The notes beneath the pieces were generated by a model. The model had not been told where the DNA came from. It saw nothing but the letters and a program-made list of their open reading frames with translations, and ran no database searches. A stretch of 64,000 nt of DNA from Streptococcus cuniculipharyngis (GTDB lineage: Bacteria; Bacillota; Bacilli; Lactobacillales; Streptococcaceae), in the NCBI RefSeq assembly GCF_007859195.1, contig NZ_VOHL01000001.1, forward strand, positions 310,001 through 374,000, given 5' to 3'. The translations under genes were made by a program, and so were the position numbers. The first letter of the stretch is position 1. Every line of letters starts with the position of its first letter. Of the stretch, positions 20,193 to 29,488 are shown one piece after another.

Positions 20193-20807
20193 TTATAGAT
20201 AAAGGGTTAACTGTTCTGCCAATTTTTCATAAGCTGTCATGCTTAGGTGGAGGCCATCACTGGTATAGGCTTGAGCTAGCTGCCCCTGGTCATCTAAAAG
20301 AACAGGATAGAGATTGATAAATTCCACCCCACCCAAGACCGCCAAATCCTTATTTAGAGCTTGGATGGTCTGATTATTGCGAACCTTGACCTTGTCTTGG
20401 TAGCTAGGATTTTCATTAACTGGCAAAACAGAAAGCAAATAAATCTGACTAAAATAGTGAGCTTGACGAATAGTGGCCACTATCTCGCTAATGCGTTTGA
20501 CAATCTCCTGATTGGCATAGCCGCGACCAATATCGTTAACCCCAATCATCAGGAAAATTTTACTCGGCTCTAGGGCCAAGACCTGCTCTGCCAAATGCTC
20601 CTGCAACCAAACCGTGTCCGTGCCAGCAATTCCCCGATTGATGAGCTGCTGCTCTCTCCCTAAGTATTTTTTTAAGGGAAAAAACTCCGTGATGGAATCA
20701 CCAACAAAGACCGTGGCTCCCTTGTTTTCTTTGGCATTGGCCGCCACAAAAGTCGCCAAACGTTGCTCAATATATTGGTCCAATTCTAGTCTACTGGTTT
20801 CTAACAT
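20193..20807 (-). CDS. SGNH/GDSL hydrolase family protein
   Basis: Serine esterase/lipase-fold protein of 204 residues with the four SGNH blocks: GDSIT (block I, nucleophile Ser), RGIAGTD (II, Gly), MIGVNDIG (III, Asn) and TSDGLHLS (V, Asp and His). There is no signal peptide, so it acts in the cytoplasm, probably as an acyl- or acetyl-esterase like streptococcal GDSL proteins; the substrate is unknown. The start ATG at 20807 follows AAAGGAAG; the further upstream ATG at 20825 lacks good spacing. Confidence 0.9.
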   Translation of the reverse strand: MLETSRLELDQYIEQRLATFVAANAKENKGATVFVGDSITEFFPLKKYLGREQQLINRGIAGTDTVWLQEHLAEQVLALEPSKIFLMIGVNDIGRGYANQEIVKRISEIVATIRQAHYFSQIYLLSVLPVNENPSYQDKVKVRNNQTIQALNKDLAVLGGVEFINLYPVLLDDQGQLAQAYTSDGLHLSMTAYEKLAEQLTLYL

Positions 20808-20919
20808 CTTTTCTTCCTTTCCCATCCCCTCACTTCAGGTTAGCAATAAAATAAGCGGTACAATCTGATAAACTAAACTGAATCAAAATTTCTTACCAAG
20901 TCAGCAAGCTAAGCATCAG

Positions 20920-21369
20920 TCAGCTTTTGGTTGATTCATTGTTTGCCAAGTTACCTCTGCGCCAGGCACGCCGCCAACGATAATAGTCCCAAAACAGACT
21001 GAACTTATTCCACCAAGGGTAGTCATGTTGCACAAACCGCAAACTTTGCCAAAAATGCCTCCAGCCTCTGGTTTGCCAATTATCTTCAACTAAAAACTGC
21101 CCTCTCGTTCGTTTTTGTTGTTCCTTATAGCGATAGAAAAAAGCAGTTACCCTAGCAAGTTCAATCCTAGGTTGATAGTTGTTGGCTTCCGTATAATCGT
21201 CTACTGGAACATTAATTAGAGCATTGTGCAAAAAGCCAGACCACTTGCCAGGATTTTCCCAGTAATAAATCAAGACTGGGCGCTGTAAATCCTTTGGTAA
21301 TTGAAAGATTTTTTCCTGACCCTTTAGGGTTTCAACCTTGACATAAAATATTTTTTTCTTTCTTGCCAT
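20920..21369 (-). CDS. Hypothetical basic, Trp-rich protein, 149 residues
   Basis: Not recognised. It begins with a Lys-rich MARKKKIFYVK and has no signal peptide or membrane helix. The C-terminal third is rich in Trp, Arg and Phe (WQTRGWRHFWQSL, WWNKFSLFWDYYRWRRAWRR). Such composition suggests nucleic-acid or membrane-surface contact, but this is only a guess. An in-frame TTG at 21372 precedes the ATG at 21369, which follows a GGGGG ribosome site by eight bases. It has its own extended -10 promoter (21411-21419) and lies between walJ and the SGNH hydrolase gene. Confidence 0.7.
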   Translation of the reverse strand: MARKKKIFYVKVETLKGQEKIFQLPKDLQRPVLIYYWENPGKWSGFLHNALINVPVDDYTEANNYQPRIELARVTAFFYRYKEQQKRTRGQFLVEDNWQTRGWRHFWQSLRFVQHDYPWWNKFSLFWDYYRWRRAWRRGNLANNESTKS

Positions 21370-21410
21370 CAAGATTTCCCCCCCTCTTTATTCTCCTTCT
21401 ATTATAGCAA

Positions 21411-21419
21411 AATTCAAGC
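21411..21419 (-). promoter_or_regulatory. Extended -10 promoter of the Trp-rich gene
   Basis: TGCTATAAT on the minus strand, about 42 bases before the start codon. Confidence 0.55.
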
Positions 21420-21437
21420 ATTTTCTAAACAAATTAG

Positions 21438-21465
21438 CGAAAAACGACTTCAAAAAGTCGTCTTT
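21438..21465 (-). terminator. Terminator of walRKJ
   Basis: GACGACTT-TTTG-AAGTCGTTTTTCGC on the minus strand, nine bases past the walJ stop. Confidence 0.8.
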
Positions 21466-21473
21466 CACTATAA

Positions 21474-22283
21474 TCAAATGGTTACTAGCGGTGTGGCATT
21501 ATCCGGTGAGGTGTCATAAATCTTGACTTCTTGCCCCACACCAATGTCTGCCTTCAGAAGATGATTGGTCATGGTCATATGGGCCAACTCCTTGATATTA
21601 TTTTCCTTACTCAAGTGCCCCAAGTAAATCCGCTTGGTTTTTTGTCCCATCGTTCGCAACATACTATCTGCCCCATCCTCATTAGAGAGATGCCCCTTAT
21701 CTGACAAAATTCTCTGCTTGGTCGCCCAAGGATAGGAGCCTGCTCTTAAAATATCAACATCATGATTGGATTCAATCAAATAACCATCAGCATTAGCTAA
21801 CAGATCCGACATGCGATCACTAACATAGCCAGTATCTGTTAACATGACAAAGGATTTATCATCCTTAATAAAGCGGTAAAATTGTGGAGCAACAGCATCA
21901 TGGCTAACAGCAAAACTCTCAATATCCAAATCCCCTAGGGTCATTAGCTTGCCACACTCAAACACATGCTTTTGCTCTAAGGCTAATTTTCCTATAAGAT
22001 TTTGTTGGTCAATAACCTGCCAGGTTTTTTGATTGGCATAAACATCTAGCTGGTATTTACGCGCTAAAACACCTACTCCTTGTATATGGTCACTATGCTC
22101 ATGTGTGATAAAAATAGCATCCAAATCTTCTGGTTGGCGATCGATTTCAGCCAACAACTGACTAATTTTTTTTCCAGATAAGCCTGCATCGACTAGGATT
22201 TTTTTCTCCCCAGTTTCCAGATAGAAAGAGTTACCACTGGAACCGGAGGCTAAAATGCTATAGCGAAATCCTTTTTCTTTCAT
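21474..22283 (-). CDS. walJ: MBL-fold metallohydrolase WalJ (VicX/YycJ)
   Basis: Accessory protein of the WalRK locus with a metallo-beta-lactamase fold, 269 residues. The metal motif THEHSDHIQG supplies H61, H63, D65 and H66; later ligands are in SHDAVAP, LTDTGY and LGHLS. B. subtilis YycJ has been linked to exonuclease activity and mismatch repair, and streptococcal VicX to oxidative stress and biofilm; the role here is inferred. Its start shares one base with the walK stop (TAATG), so it is translationally coupled. Confidence 0.95.
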   Translation of the reverse strand: MKEKGFRYSILASGSSGNSFYLETGEKKILVDAGLSGKKISQLLAEIDRQPEDLDAIFITHEHSDHIQGVGVLARKYQLDVYANQKTWQVIDQQNLIGKLALEQKHVFECGKLMTLGDLDIESFAVSHDAVAPQFYRFIKDDKSFVMLTDTGYVSDRMSDLLANADGYLIESNHDVDILRAGSYPWATKQRILSDKGHLSNEDGADSMLRTMGQKTKRIYLGHLSKENNIKELAHMTMTNHLLKADIGVGQEVKIYDTSPDNATPLVTI

Positions 22284-23638
22284 TATTCTAACTCAACATC
22301 CTCCCATTCTTCAAAACTGCCCTGTACTCGCTCATACGGCAGAACTATTGTAAACGTAGAGCCTTGGCCATCACGGCTTCTAGCCCAAATAAAGCCCTTA
22401 TGTTGTTTAACAATTTCCTTAGCAATCGACAGACCTAAACCGGTCCCTCCCTGAGCTCGACTTCTAGCCTTGTCAACGCGGTAAAAACGATCAAAAATCA
22501 AAGGTAAGTCTTTCTTAGGGATACCCAAGCCCTGATCTTCAATGGCAATAATTAGCCGATTCTCAGTTGTTTTGACACTAACTGTGATTTGACCGCCATT
22601 AGGAGAATATTTGATGGCATTATTCAGGATATTATCTAACACTTGGGTCATTTTATCAGTATCGATTTCCAGCCAAATAGGGGTAATCGAGTAATCACGG
22701 ATAATCTCAAAGGTTTTACCCTCACTGGCTTGCTGGTTTTTTATCTGATCAAAGCGATTTAAAATGGCCGTCATAAAAGCGGTAAAGTTCGTCATTTCGA
22801 CATTTAACTGACTGGCCTGATTGTCAATCCGTGACAAGTTCAGCAAGTCTGAAATCATCCGCATCATACGGTTGGTTTCATTTAAGGATACCTTGATAAA
22901 ATCTGGAGCCACCGGCTCATTTAAGGCGCCATCATCCAAGGCTTCAAGATATGACTTGACCGAGGTGAGGGGAGTCCGCAATTCATGACTCACATTGGAG
23001 ACAAACATGCGTCGCTCCCTTTCTTCTTTTTCCAAGTTTGTCGTATCATGAAGAACTGCAATCAAACCTGAGACAAAGCCGTTTTCTTTACGGTTGAGGG
23101 CAAAACGAATCCGCAAGGTGACAAATTCTCCATTTTCATCGCGACTATTAAGCACAACTTCTGGAGTCTTGGTAATCAAGTCTTGATAACTATAGGGGTT
23201 ATCTCGGCCTAAGATGTCAAGAATTGATAGCTCAAAAGCCTTGTCTTTGCTAACATTCAACTGTTTTTGAGCGGTTGCATTAATCATGACAATCCGACCT
23301 GTTCGATTGGTAGCGAGAACCCCATCTGTCATATAGGCTAAGACGCTGGCCAAACGATTACGCTCCTGAACCAGATTATCATGGGTTGAACGTAAAACTG
23401 TCGATAATATATTGAGATGGTTGGCCAAATCCACAATTTCATCATCCCCTTTTAGAATCAGATTTCCTGTGTAATCCCCCGAAATGAGACTCCTTACCTT
23501 AGCATTTAAGAGTTTGACATTTTTAGCATGCCGGTAATCTCGAACGGCCAGCCAAATAAAATAGACGGCTACAAAACCTAGTAAGAAGAGGAGAGCCAGT
23601 TCAAACCAGGTTAAATTATTGATAACTGTATTATTCAT
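22283..23638 (-). CDS. walK: Sensor histidine kinase WalK (VicK)
   Basis: Kinase of the essential cell-wall homeostasis system. The 451 residues run: short exterior N-terminus, one membrane helix (12-32), HAMP (about 33-85), PAS (90-200), HisKA with phosphoacceptor H218 in [13 protein letters not shown], and HATPase with N, G1 and G2 boxes ([30 protein letters not shown]). The single membrane span without an extracellular sensor is the streptococcal form, unlike the two-span WalK of Bacillus. It overlaps walR by eight bases. Confidence 0.97.
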   Translation of the reverse strand: MNNTVINNLTWFELALLFLLGFVAVYFIWLAVRDYRHAKNVKLLNAKVRSLISGDYTGNLILKGDDEIVDLANHLNILSTVLRSTHDNLVQERNRLASVLAYMTDGVLATNRTGRIVMINATAQKQLNVSKDKAFELSILDILGRDNPYSYQDLITKTPEVVLNSRDENGEFVTLRIRFALNRKENGFVSGLIAVLHDTTNLEKEERERRMFVSNVSHELRTPLTSVKSYLEALDDGALNEPVAPDFIKVSLNETNRMMRMISDLLNLSRIDNQASQLNVEMTNFTAFMTAILNRFDQIKNQQASEGKTFEIIRDYSITPIWLEIDTDKMTQVLDNILNNAIKYSPNGGQITVSVKTTENRLIIAIEDQGLGIPKKDLPLIFDRFYRVDKARSRAQGGTGLGLSIAKEIVKQHKGFIWARSRDGQGSTFTIVLPYERVQGSFEEWEDVELE

Positions 23639-24341
23639 GGATTCTCATATAGTAGCCAACACCACGTCTCGTCATAATGTACTCTGGACGGCTTGGCGTA
23701 TCCTCCAATTTTTCTCGCAAACGACGCACAGTTACATCCACTGTTCGCACATCACCAAAATAATCATACCCCCAAACAGTCTCCAAGAGATGCTCACGAG
23801 TCATCACTTGGCCAATATGCGTAGCCAAATGGTGAAGCAACTCAAATTCACGATGGGTCAATTCCAAGTCTTCTCCACGTTTTTGCGCCAAAAAAGCATC
23901 CGGAATAATTTGCAAATCGCCAATAATAATCTTGGGAATCCCTGTATCAGTCTGTTCCTCACTAAGGGCCGTTTCAATGTTCTCTGTTCGACGCAGATGA
24001 GCCTTAATGCGAGCCAGTAACTCACGATTAGAAAAAGGCTTGGTCACATAATCATCTGCACCGATTTCTAGGCCGATAACCTTGTCAAACTCACTATCCT
24101 TGGCAGATAGCATAATAATGGGAACATGACTTGTTTTTCGGATTTCCTTAGCTACTTCTAAACCGTCTAGTTCTGGCAACATCAAATCCAAAACCACCAG
24201 GTCAGGTTGTTCCCTTTCATAGACAGCTAGTGCTTCTCTGCCATCAAAGGCAGTGGCCACATCATACCCCTCCTTGGTTAAATTAAACTTAATAATATCC
24301 GAGATTGGTTTTTCATCATCAACAATTAGTATTTTTTTCAT
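23631..24341 (-). CDS. walR: Response regulator WalR (VicR)
   Basis: OmpR-family regulator of cell-wall hydrolase genes, 236 residues, essential in many streptococci. The receiver domain has D52 as phosphoacceptor ([13 protein letters not shown]), acidic DDE at 8-10 and the conserved Lys in VTKPFSN. The C-terminal winged helix ends [30 protein letters not shown]. It starts after GAGGTG and is transcribed from an extended -10 promoter upstream. Confidence 0.97.
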   Translation of the reverse strand: MKKILIVDDEKPISDIIKFNLTKEGYDVATAFDGREALAVYEREQPDLVVLDLMLPELDGLEVAKEIRKTSHVPIIMLSAKDSEFDKVIGLEIGADDYVTKPFSNRELLARIKAHLRRTENIETALSEEQTDTGIPKIIIGDLQIIPDAFLAQKRGEDLELTHREFELLHHLATHIGQVMTREHLLETVWGYDYFGDVRTVDVTVRRLREKLEDTPSRPEYIMTRRGVGYYMRIHE

Positions 24342-24370
24342 CTCATTTCACCTCATTCTTCTTACCTGCT

Positions 24371-24379
24371 ATTATACCA
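24371..24379 (-). promoter_or_regulatory. Extended -10 promoter of walRKJ
   Basis: TGGTATAAT on the minus strand, about 30 bases before walR. Confidence 0.6.
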
Positions 24380-24448
24380 AAAGTCCCCAAAATTAACATG
24401 AAGCAAGCACAACTCCCTCCTACCACCTAAGCGAGTTGAAAACTCCCT

Positions 24449-25456
24449 TTAAAACTGTCGCACTAAACGTCGAAAGGCCTTGACCGCTTCTTTATTTTGC
24501 TGGTGAGCCGACTGATTGTTTTTGGCATAGAGTCCACTAGGATTAAAATAACTTTTTTCATAGGTTGGCGCTTTTTTACCTTGCCGATTGGGTGCCCGAA
24601 AGCCTTTGAGGGCCATTTGACGAAAGACAGGATCATGGATTGCTACTGGATTGACATCCAAGTGCCAATGCCGCTGCCCCTTGCCATAATTAAAACTAGC
24701 ACCATTAACAATCCCAATTTCCGTCACCTCTTTCGTCTCCAGTTCATTCAAAAAATTACCCTGACTATCTAAAATAAACTCCGTGTGAAAACCAACTAAA
24801 ACCTTGATATTAACCGAGGGATAGGCCGAGGGGTAAATTTTTTCCCCTTTCCGAAACTTGACCTTATTGTGCAGGCGAGCCGATGACCTAGTGCTATAAG
24901 CAAAAGGACGATAGGCAAAAGTCTTTCTCAAATAACGAGCTAGAGCCTTAGCATCCGTCTGCCCCTCTTGTCCATAATGCTCTCGCACATAGGCAGCCTG
25001 CTGGCTGGAAATCAGATAGCGGAGCTGATGAATCTGCCGGGCCAATAAACCAGGCTGGCAAAGAGCCTCTTGGGGAAAAGTTCGATTGACCAGCCGAGCC
25101 AATTCCCGCCAAAAGCCATCATGGGGGGCCAGATGAGGCCAAAATCGCCTAACCAAGGCTTGATTTTCTGATAGCTGCCCTGATAAGTCTTGGGGAAAAT
25201 CCAAGTGATTGAGCAAAATCTGCAAGAGCTGCTGGGGGCTAGATTGCTTTTTTTCTACCCGCCACATGGCCTTGAAAGCCTCTGTGCCGACCCTAGTATC
25301 CCTGACAGCCAAATGTTGACCTAAAACAGCCCGTAAACTGGCCTTTGACCAGCCCTTGGCCAGCAAGGTCAATAGCTGCCTAGCTAACTGGTAGCGAGCT
25401 CTAAGAGATTGTTCCGTGAAATCTCCTTGCTGACCAGTCATAACCAATTCCCACAT
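24449..25456 (-). CDS. DUF3114-like protein of unknown function
   Basis: 335-residue soluble protein with no signal peptide or membrane helices. The N-terminal ~160 residues are helical and Leu/Gln-rich. The C-terminal half is basic with short conserved-looking blocks: YSTRSSARLHNKVKF, GFHTEFILDSQGNF, NGASFNYGKGQRHWHLDV and HDPVFRQMALKGFRAP. These resemble the streptococcal DUF3114 family from memory, which has no known function. The FILDSQGNFLNE and SFNYG/H-x-LDV pattern is reminiscent of C-terminal domains of polymorphic toxins, but no catalytic motif can be named. It is a stand-alone gene between walR and thrS. Confidence 0.65.
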   Translation of the reverse strand: MWELVMTGQQGDFTEQSLRARYQLARQLLTLLAKGWSKASLRAVLGQHLAVRDTRVGTEAFKAMWRVEKKQSSPQQLLQILLNHLDFPQDLSGQLSENQALVRRFWPHLAPHDGFWRELARLVNRTFPQEALCQPGLLARQIHQLRYLISSQQAAYVREHYGQEGQTDAKALARYLRKTFAYRPFAYSTRSSARLHNKVKFRKGEKIYPSAYPSVNIKVLVGFHTEFILDSQGNFLNELETKEVTEIGIVNGASFNYGKGQRHWHLDVNPVAIHDPVFRQMALKGFRAPNRQGKKAPTYEKSYFNPSGLYAKNNQSAHQQNKEAVKAFRRLVRQF

Positions 25457-25504
25457 GCTTGCTCACCCTTTCTGTTTTCTTTCATTATATCACAATCACA
25501 CAAA

Positions 25505-25533
25505 AAGAAACTGGATAACCAGTTTCTTGATGA
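25505..25533 (-). terminator. Terminator of thrS
   Basis: AAGAAACTGG-TTAT-CCAGTTTCTT with a following TTTG on the minus strand, just past the thrS stop. Confidence 0.8.
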
Positions 25534-27477
25534 TTAGTCGCTAACACGTGAGTAGTTGGCAATATCTGCCAGAATATTGTCAACGAATTCAGCCACGGTT
25601 TCTGTATGGGTTTCCTTGCTACCGTAACGACGAACATTAACAGATTTATCAGCCATTTCCTTGTCACCGACAATCAGTTGGTAAGGGATTTTCTTAGTCT
25701 GACTTTGGCGAATCTTGTACTGCATTTTCTCATTACGTTCATCAACAACTGCACGGACACCACGGTCTTTAAGAGCTTGAGCCACTTCCCAAGCGTAGTC
25801 CGTATGGGCGTCGTTTGAGATTGGAATAAGGGTTACCTGAGTTGGTGCCAACCAAGTTGGGAAAGCTCCCTTGTAGGTCTCAATCAAGTAGGCCGTAAAG
25901 CGTTCCATGGTTGAAAGAACTCCACGGTGAATCATAACTGGACGATGTTCTTCACCATCAGCCCCCACATAGGTCAGCTCAAACTTCTCTGGCAACAAGA
26001 AATCAAGCTGAATGGTTGATAGGGTTTCATCATTACCCAAGGCTGTTTTCACCTGAATATCCAATTTTGGTCCGTAGAAGGCTGCTTCACCCTCTGCCTC
26101 ATAGTAGTCAAGCTCCATATCATCCATGGCTGCCTTGAGCATGGCTTGGGCATTTTCCCACATCTCATCATTGTCAAAGTATTTTTCCTTGTCCGCTGGA
26201 TCACGGTAAGACAGACGGAAGGAATACTCGGTCAAGTTAAAGTCTGCATAAGCGTCAAGAATCAACTGCAAGGTCCGTTTGAATTCTTCACGGATTTGCT
26301 CAGGTGTAACGAAGATATGGCCATCATTAAGGGTCATCTCACGCACCCGCTGCAAACCTGATAGGGAACCTGATTTCTCATAACGGTGCATCATGCCAAG
26401 CTCGGCGATACGGATTGGCAACTCACGATAAGAGTGAACATGATTTTTATAAACCTGAACATGGTGTGGGCAGTTCATAGGACGCAAGACCAAATGCTCG
26501 CCTTCACCCATGTCCATTGGTGGGAACATGTCCTCACGGTAGTGATCCCAATGGCCAGAAGTCTTATACAAATCAACATTGGCAAGCGGTGGGGTATAGA
26601 CATGCTGATAACCATACTCGATTTCTTTATCGGTGATGTAACGCTCCACTGTGCGACGAATGGTTGCACCATCTGGCAGCCAGAATGGCAAACCTTGCCC
26701 CACTGCTGGATTAACCATGAAGAGGTCTAATTCTTTACCAAGTTTACGATGGTCACGTTCCTTGGCTTCTTCACGCATTTGAATGTATTTTTTCAAGTCT
26801 TTCTTGTCAAACCAAGCTGTTCCATAGACCCGTTGCATCATGGCATTGTCGCTATTACCACGCCAGTAAGCACCAGCCACATTCAAGAGTTGGAAAACTT
26901 GGATATGACCAGTCGTTGGCACATGAGGGCCACGGCAAAGGTCAGTGTATTCACCTTGACTATAAATGGTCAAGCCACCCTCATCTTCTGAATGTTCTTC
27001 AATCAATTCCAGCTTGTAAGGGTCATTTTTGAAAATCTCACGCGCTGCTTCCTTGCTGACTTCTTTGCGAATACTTGGGAAATTTTCCTTGACGATTTTA
27101 CGCATTTCTTCTTCAATGCGGGGCAAATCTTCATTGGTAATTTGACCTGCTGCATTGTCTGTATCATAGTAGAAACCGTCCTGAATCGCTGGCCCTACCC
27201 CCAAATGAATATCAGGGAAAAGACGACGAGCCGCTTGGGCAAATAAATGGGCCGCTGAGTGACGCAAAAGCCCAAAAGCATCTTCATGGTCTGGGGTGAC
27301 AATTTCCAAGCTACCATCTTCCATGATTGGACGAGTGGTGTCAATCAATTTGCCATTGAACTTACCAGCCAAGGCTTTTTTTGCCAAGGAATTGCTGATT
27401 GATTGAGCAATTTCAACAGTTGTGACGCCAGCTTGGAACTCACGAACTGCTCCATCTGGGAAAGTAATATTAATCAT
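25534..27477 (-). CDS. thrS: Threonine--tRNA ligase
   Basis: Class II aminoacyl-tRNA synthetase charging tRNA-Thr, with an editing domain removing Ser. The 647 residues show an N-terminal TGS domain (1-62), the editing domain with [10 protein letters not shown] (a HxxxH-type site), catalytic motifs 2 and 3, and zinc-binding [10 protein letters not shown]. An anticodon-binding domain covers about 545-647. It lies 12 bases after a mazG-like gene, and both are downstream of a T-box leader, so expression should rise when threonyl-tRNA is uncharged. Confidence 0.98.
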   Translation of the reverse strand: MINITFPDGAVREFQAGVTTVEIAQSISNSLAKKALAGKFNGKLIDTTRPIMEDGSLEIVTPDHEDAFGLLRHSAAHLFAQAARRLFPDIHLGVGPAIQDGFYYDTDNAAGQITNEDLPRIEEEMRKIVKENFPSIRKEVSKEAAREIFKNDPYKLELIEEHSEDEGGLTIYSQGEYTDLCRGPHVPTTGHIQVFQLLNVAGAYWRGNSDNAMMQRVYGTAWFDKKDLKKYIQMREEAKERDHRKLGKELDLFMVNPAVGQGLPFWLPDGATIRRTVERYITDKEIEYGYQHVYTPPLANVDLYKTSGHWDHYREDMFPPMDMGEGEHLVLRPMNCPHHVQVYKNHVHSYRELPIRIAELGMMHRYEKSGSLSGLQRVREMTLNDGHIFVTPEQIREEFKRTLQLILDAYADFNLTEYSFRLSYRDPADKEKYFDNDEMWENAQAMLKAAMDDMELDYYEAEGEAAFYGPKLDIQVKTALGNDETLSTIQLDFLLPEKFELTYVGADGEEHRPVMIHRGVLSTMERFTAYLIETYKGAFPTWLAPTQVTLIPISNDAHTDYAWEVAQALKDRGVRAVVDERNEKMQYKIRQSQTKKIPYQLIVGDKEMADKSVNVRRYGSKETHTETVAEFVDNILADIANYSRVSD

Positions 27478-27489
27478 AGGTATCTCCTT

Positions 27490-27807
27490 TTATTTTTTTA
27501 TCCCTAATAGCTCTTCTTTTTGAACTAAAAAGGTTTCCATTTCTTGCTGAATATCAATGTCTAGACGATCGGCCAAGGCAATCAGCCACCAAATGTTTTC
27601 AGCCAGTTTATGCTCCAACTTATAGGGTGTTTCATCATAATAACGTCCCTGTTTGGTCATCACCAGCCGATTCATATGGCCAATATCATTGGTCAAAGCC
27701 AAGAGATCTTCCTCAATGGTCCATTCTTTCTGATGGTGTTTGATTTCCAATTCTCTATAGGCTTGTCGCACATCTTGACACCGTTTCAATAGGTCATCTG
27801 TCAGCAT
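27490..27807 (-). CDS. MazG-like family protein
   Basis: All-alpha 105-residue protein related to MazG nucleotide pyrophosphohydrolases. The helical pattern, WTIEEDLLALTNDIGHMNRLV in the first half and KLAENIWWLIALADRLDIDI in the second, is typical. However, the acidic ExxE/ExxD ligands of active MazG are mostly replaced: NDIGH stands where EExGE is expected and HKLAE where EELAD is expected. It may bind rather than cleave nucleotides. It sits between the T-box leader and thrS and begins after TGAGGAG, so it shares Thr-tRNA control. Confidence 0.8.
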   Translation of the reverse strand: MLTDDLLKRCQDVRQAYRELEIKHHQKEWTIEEDLLALTNDIGHMNRLVMTKQGRYYDETPYKLEHKLAENIWWLIALADRLDIDIQQEMETFLVQKEELLGIKK

Positions 27808-27819
27808 ACTATCTCCTCA

Positions 27820-28027
27820 AAATAAAGACGACGCCCTCACAAAAAGGACGTCGTAACGTGGTTCCACCTTCATTTATGCAGAAAATCCTGCACCTCATTG
27901 CTGGTTATAAGGTGACCACCCTTTTATGTTTACATAAAATCGAGGGAAGAGTATTTGCTTGCTTAAGTTTACGCCACTTCCAGCCACGGACGCTCTCTCT
28001 AAAACCCGACACAAGAAACATGTTTCC
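27820..28027 (-). promoter_or_regulatory. T-box riboswitch leader of mazG-like/thrS
   Basis: Minus-strand leader RNA containing the T-box AAGGTGGAACCACG (about 27858-27871), followed by a terminator with arms ACGACGTCC and GGGCGTCGT (27828-27854) and a T-rich tail. AGAGAG near 27996 pairs with CTCTT to close a compact Stem I. Candidate ACT threonine triplets lie on the 3' side, but I cannot assign the specifier with certainty. It senses uncharged tRNA-Thr by context. Confidence 0.9.
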
Positions 28028-28033
28028 ACTTAC

Positions 28034-28061
28034 ATTATACCATTTTCTAAAAATTTAGCAA
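28034..28061 (-). promoter_or_regulatory. Promoter of the T-box leader
   Basis: TTGCTA (28056-28061), 16-base spacer, TGG-TATAAT (28034-28039) on the minus strand. Confidence 0.7.
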
Positions 28062-28064
28062 GAT

Positions 28065-29399
28065 TTAATCTAAAAAATCTTTGATGGAATGAACTAACCG
28101 TTTGGGCAGTTTCATGGCTTTAATAGATGTCTGCGCTGTCTTTTTGGCCGCTGATTTTGGTAAACTGATAGCCTTACGAACTAGCTTAACAGAAGTTTCT
28201 GTCTTACTTCCTGGTAAGGTCATCGAAATATGCTCTTGTTTCTGATTGGCCTTAGCAATCAGAACATCTAAATAAAAATTATAAACGGATTGACCAAAAT
28301 GCTGGGCTGAAATGTCATACAGTTTTTCATCCCATAACAGCTGTTCTTTTTCAGGAGTGACTAAAACAGCCTCTAAGATCGCCCCTGCCAAATCCCATTG
28401 ACTCTCATATAAAATACCAAACATAGGGTTAGTAATCAAATCACTGAGATAGGGATTGGCACAAGCAATAATTGGTGTGCCACTTGCCAAGCTCTCTGTA
28501 TAAGTTAGGCCTTGCGTCTCGCTGGTTGAGGCACTGATAAAGAAATCTGCTGCATGATAGTACAAGGCTGTCTTATCATGAGGCACCATACCCGTAAAAA
28601 TGACATGCTCATTAATACCTAGCTGCTGAGCCTGCTTCTTTAAGGTTTCCAAATAAGGGCCATCGCCTGCCACCACCAATTTAACTGCCTGAGTTTCAGA
28701 TAACACTTCAGGTAGACTGGCTAAAATAGCTTGAATATTTTTTTCATAGGAAACACGAGATAGGCTGAGTAACATTTTTTCCCCTGCTTGGATTCCCAAA
28801 TCCTCTCGTAATTGAAGCAAGCTTTCTTGAGAAATATCTTCTCGCACATAATCTTCTAGGTAAATCCCTGTTGGAATAATCCGCTTAGGAACCTTGATGG
28901 CATAATCATTCATGAGATTGAGCACAATTCGACTGGGACAAATAAGACCGTCCAAATCCTTCAAGTAGCCTCGCATAATGTATTTTACCATACTAGGACG
29001 GATAACTTTCCCATTGGCGATATAGTTGACATAATCCTCATACTGGGTATGGTAAGTATGGACAACGGGAATCCCCAGAGCTCTCCCTAAAATTTTCCCC
29101 AAAATCCCCACACTAAACTCTGTTTGAGTATGAATAATATCTAGTTGGTATTTTTTGGCAATTTTATAAGAAGACAACAGTCCCCGATAAACGACGCGCC
29201 GCTCAGTAAAGGAAATAAAGGGAACACTAGGTAGGCGAATAATGGTTGGGTCATCATAGGCACCGATGTCTTTATCTGTAGTGGTAAAAATATAGACCTC
29301 ATGGCCATTAGCTTCTAGCATTTGTTTCAGGGTTTGAATACTGGTTGCCACCCCTGATACTTGGGGAAAGTAAGTATCTGTAAACAAGCCAACTCTCAT
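28065..29399 (-). CDS. Glycosyltransferase family 4, diacylglycerol glucosyltransferase-like
   Basis: Cytoplasmic-face GT-B enzyme of 444 residues that likely transfers glucose to diacylglycerol for glycolipids and the lipoteichoic acid anchor. The N-terminus MRVGLFTDTYFPQVSGVATS and the C-terminal donor site (EYTESLASGTPIIA-type EX7E) are clear. The last 50 residues form a basic tail (KSAAKKTAQTSIKAMKLPKRL) that could bind acidic lipids. As I remember, in several streptococci it is paired with a second GT4, CpoA; here a MerR gene follows upstream instead. Assignment to family is firm, acceptor inferred. Confidence 0.88.
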   Translation of the reverse strand: MRVGLFTDTYFPQVSGVATSIQTLKQMLEANGHEVYIFTTTDKDIGAYDDPTIIRLPSVPFISFTERRVVYRGLLSSYKIAKKYQLDIIHTQTEFSVGILGKILGRALGIPVVHTYHTQYEDYVNYIANGKVIRPSMVKYIMRGYLKDLDGLICPSRIVLNLMNDYAIKVPKRIIPTGIYLEDYVREDISQESLLQLREDLGIQAGEKMLLSLSRVSYEKNIQAILASLPEVLSETQAVKLVVAGDGPYLETLKKQAQQLGINEHVIFTGMVPHDKTALYYHAADFFISASTSETQGLTYTESLASGTPIIACANPYLSDLITNPMFGILYESQWDLAGAILEAVLVTPEKEQLLWDEKLYDISAQHFGQSVYNFYLDVLIAKANQKQEHISMTLPGSKTETSVKLVRKAISLPKSAAKKTAQTSIKAMKLPKRLVHSIKDFLD

Positions 29400-29488
29400 C
29401 TGCCATCCTCCTTAATTATCACTCCTATCTTATCATAAATTGGCTTGATTTTCAAAATCTTGTTCTAATCAACTGGTGAATTAGCCAG

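Noticed and set aside
24425-24448. Terminator after the DUF3114-like gene
   Set aside because: Only a five-base stem (GAGTT-TTC-AACTC) without a T-run; not strong enough to call.
27858-28058. 66-codon plus-strand frame in the gap before mazG-like
   Set aside because: It is the complement of the T-box leader and its promoter, which explains the sequence.
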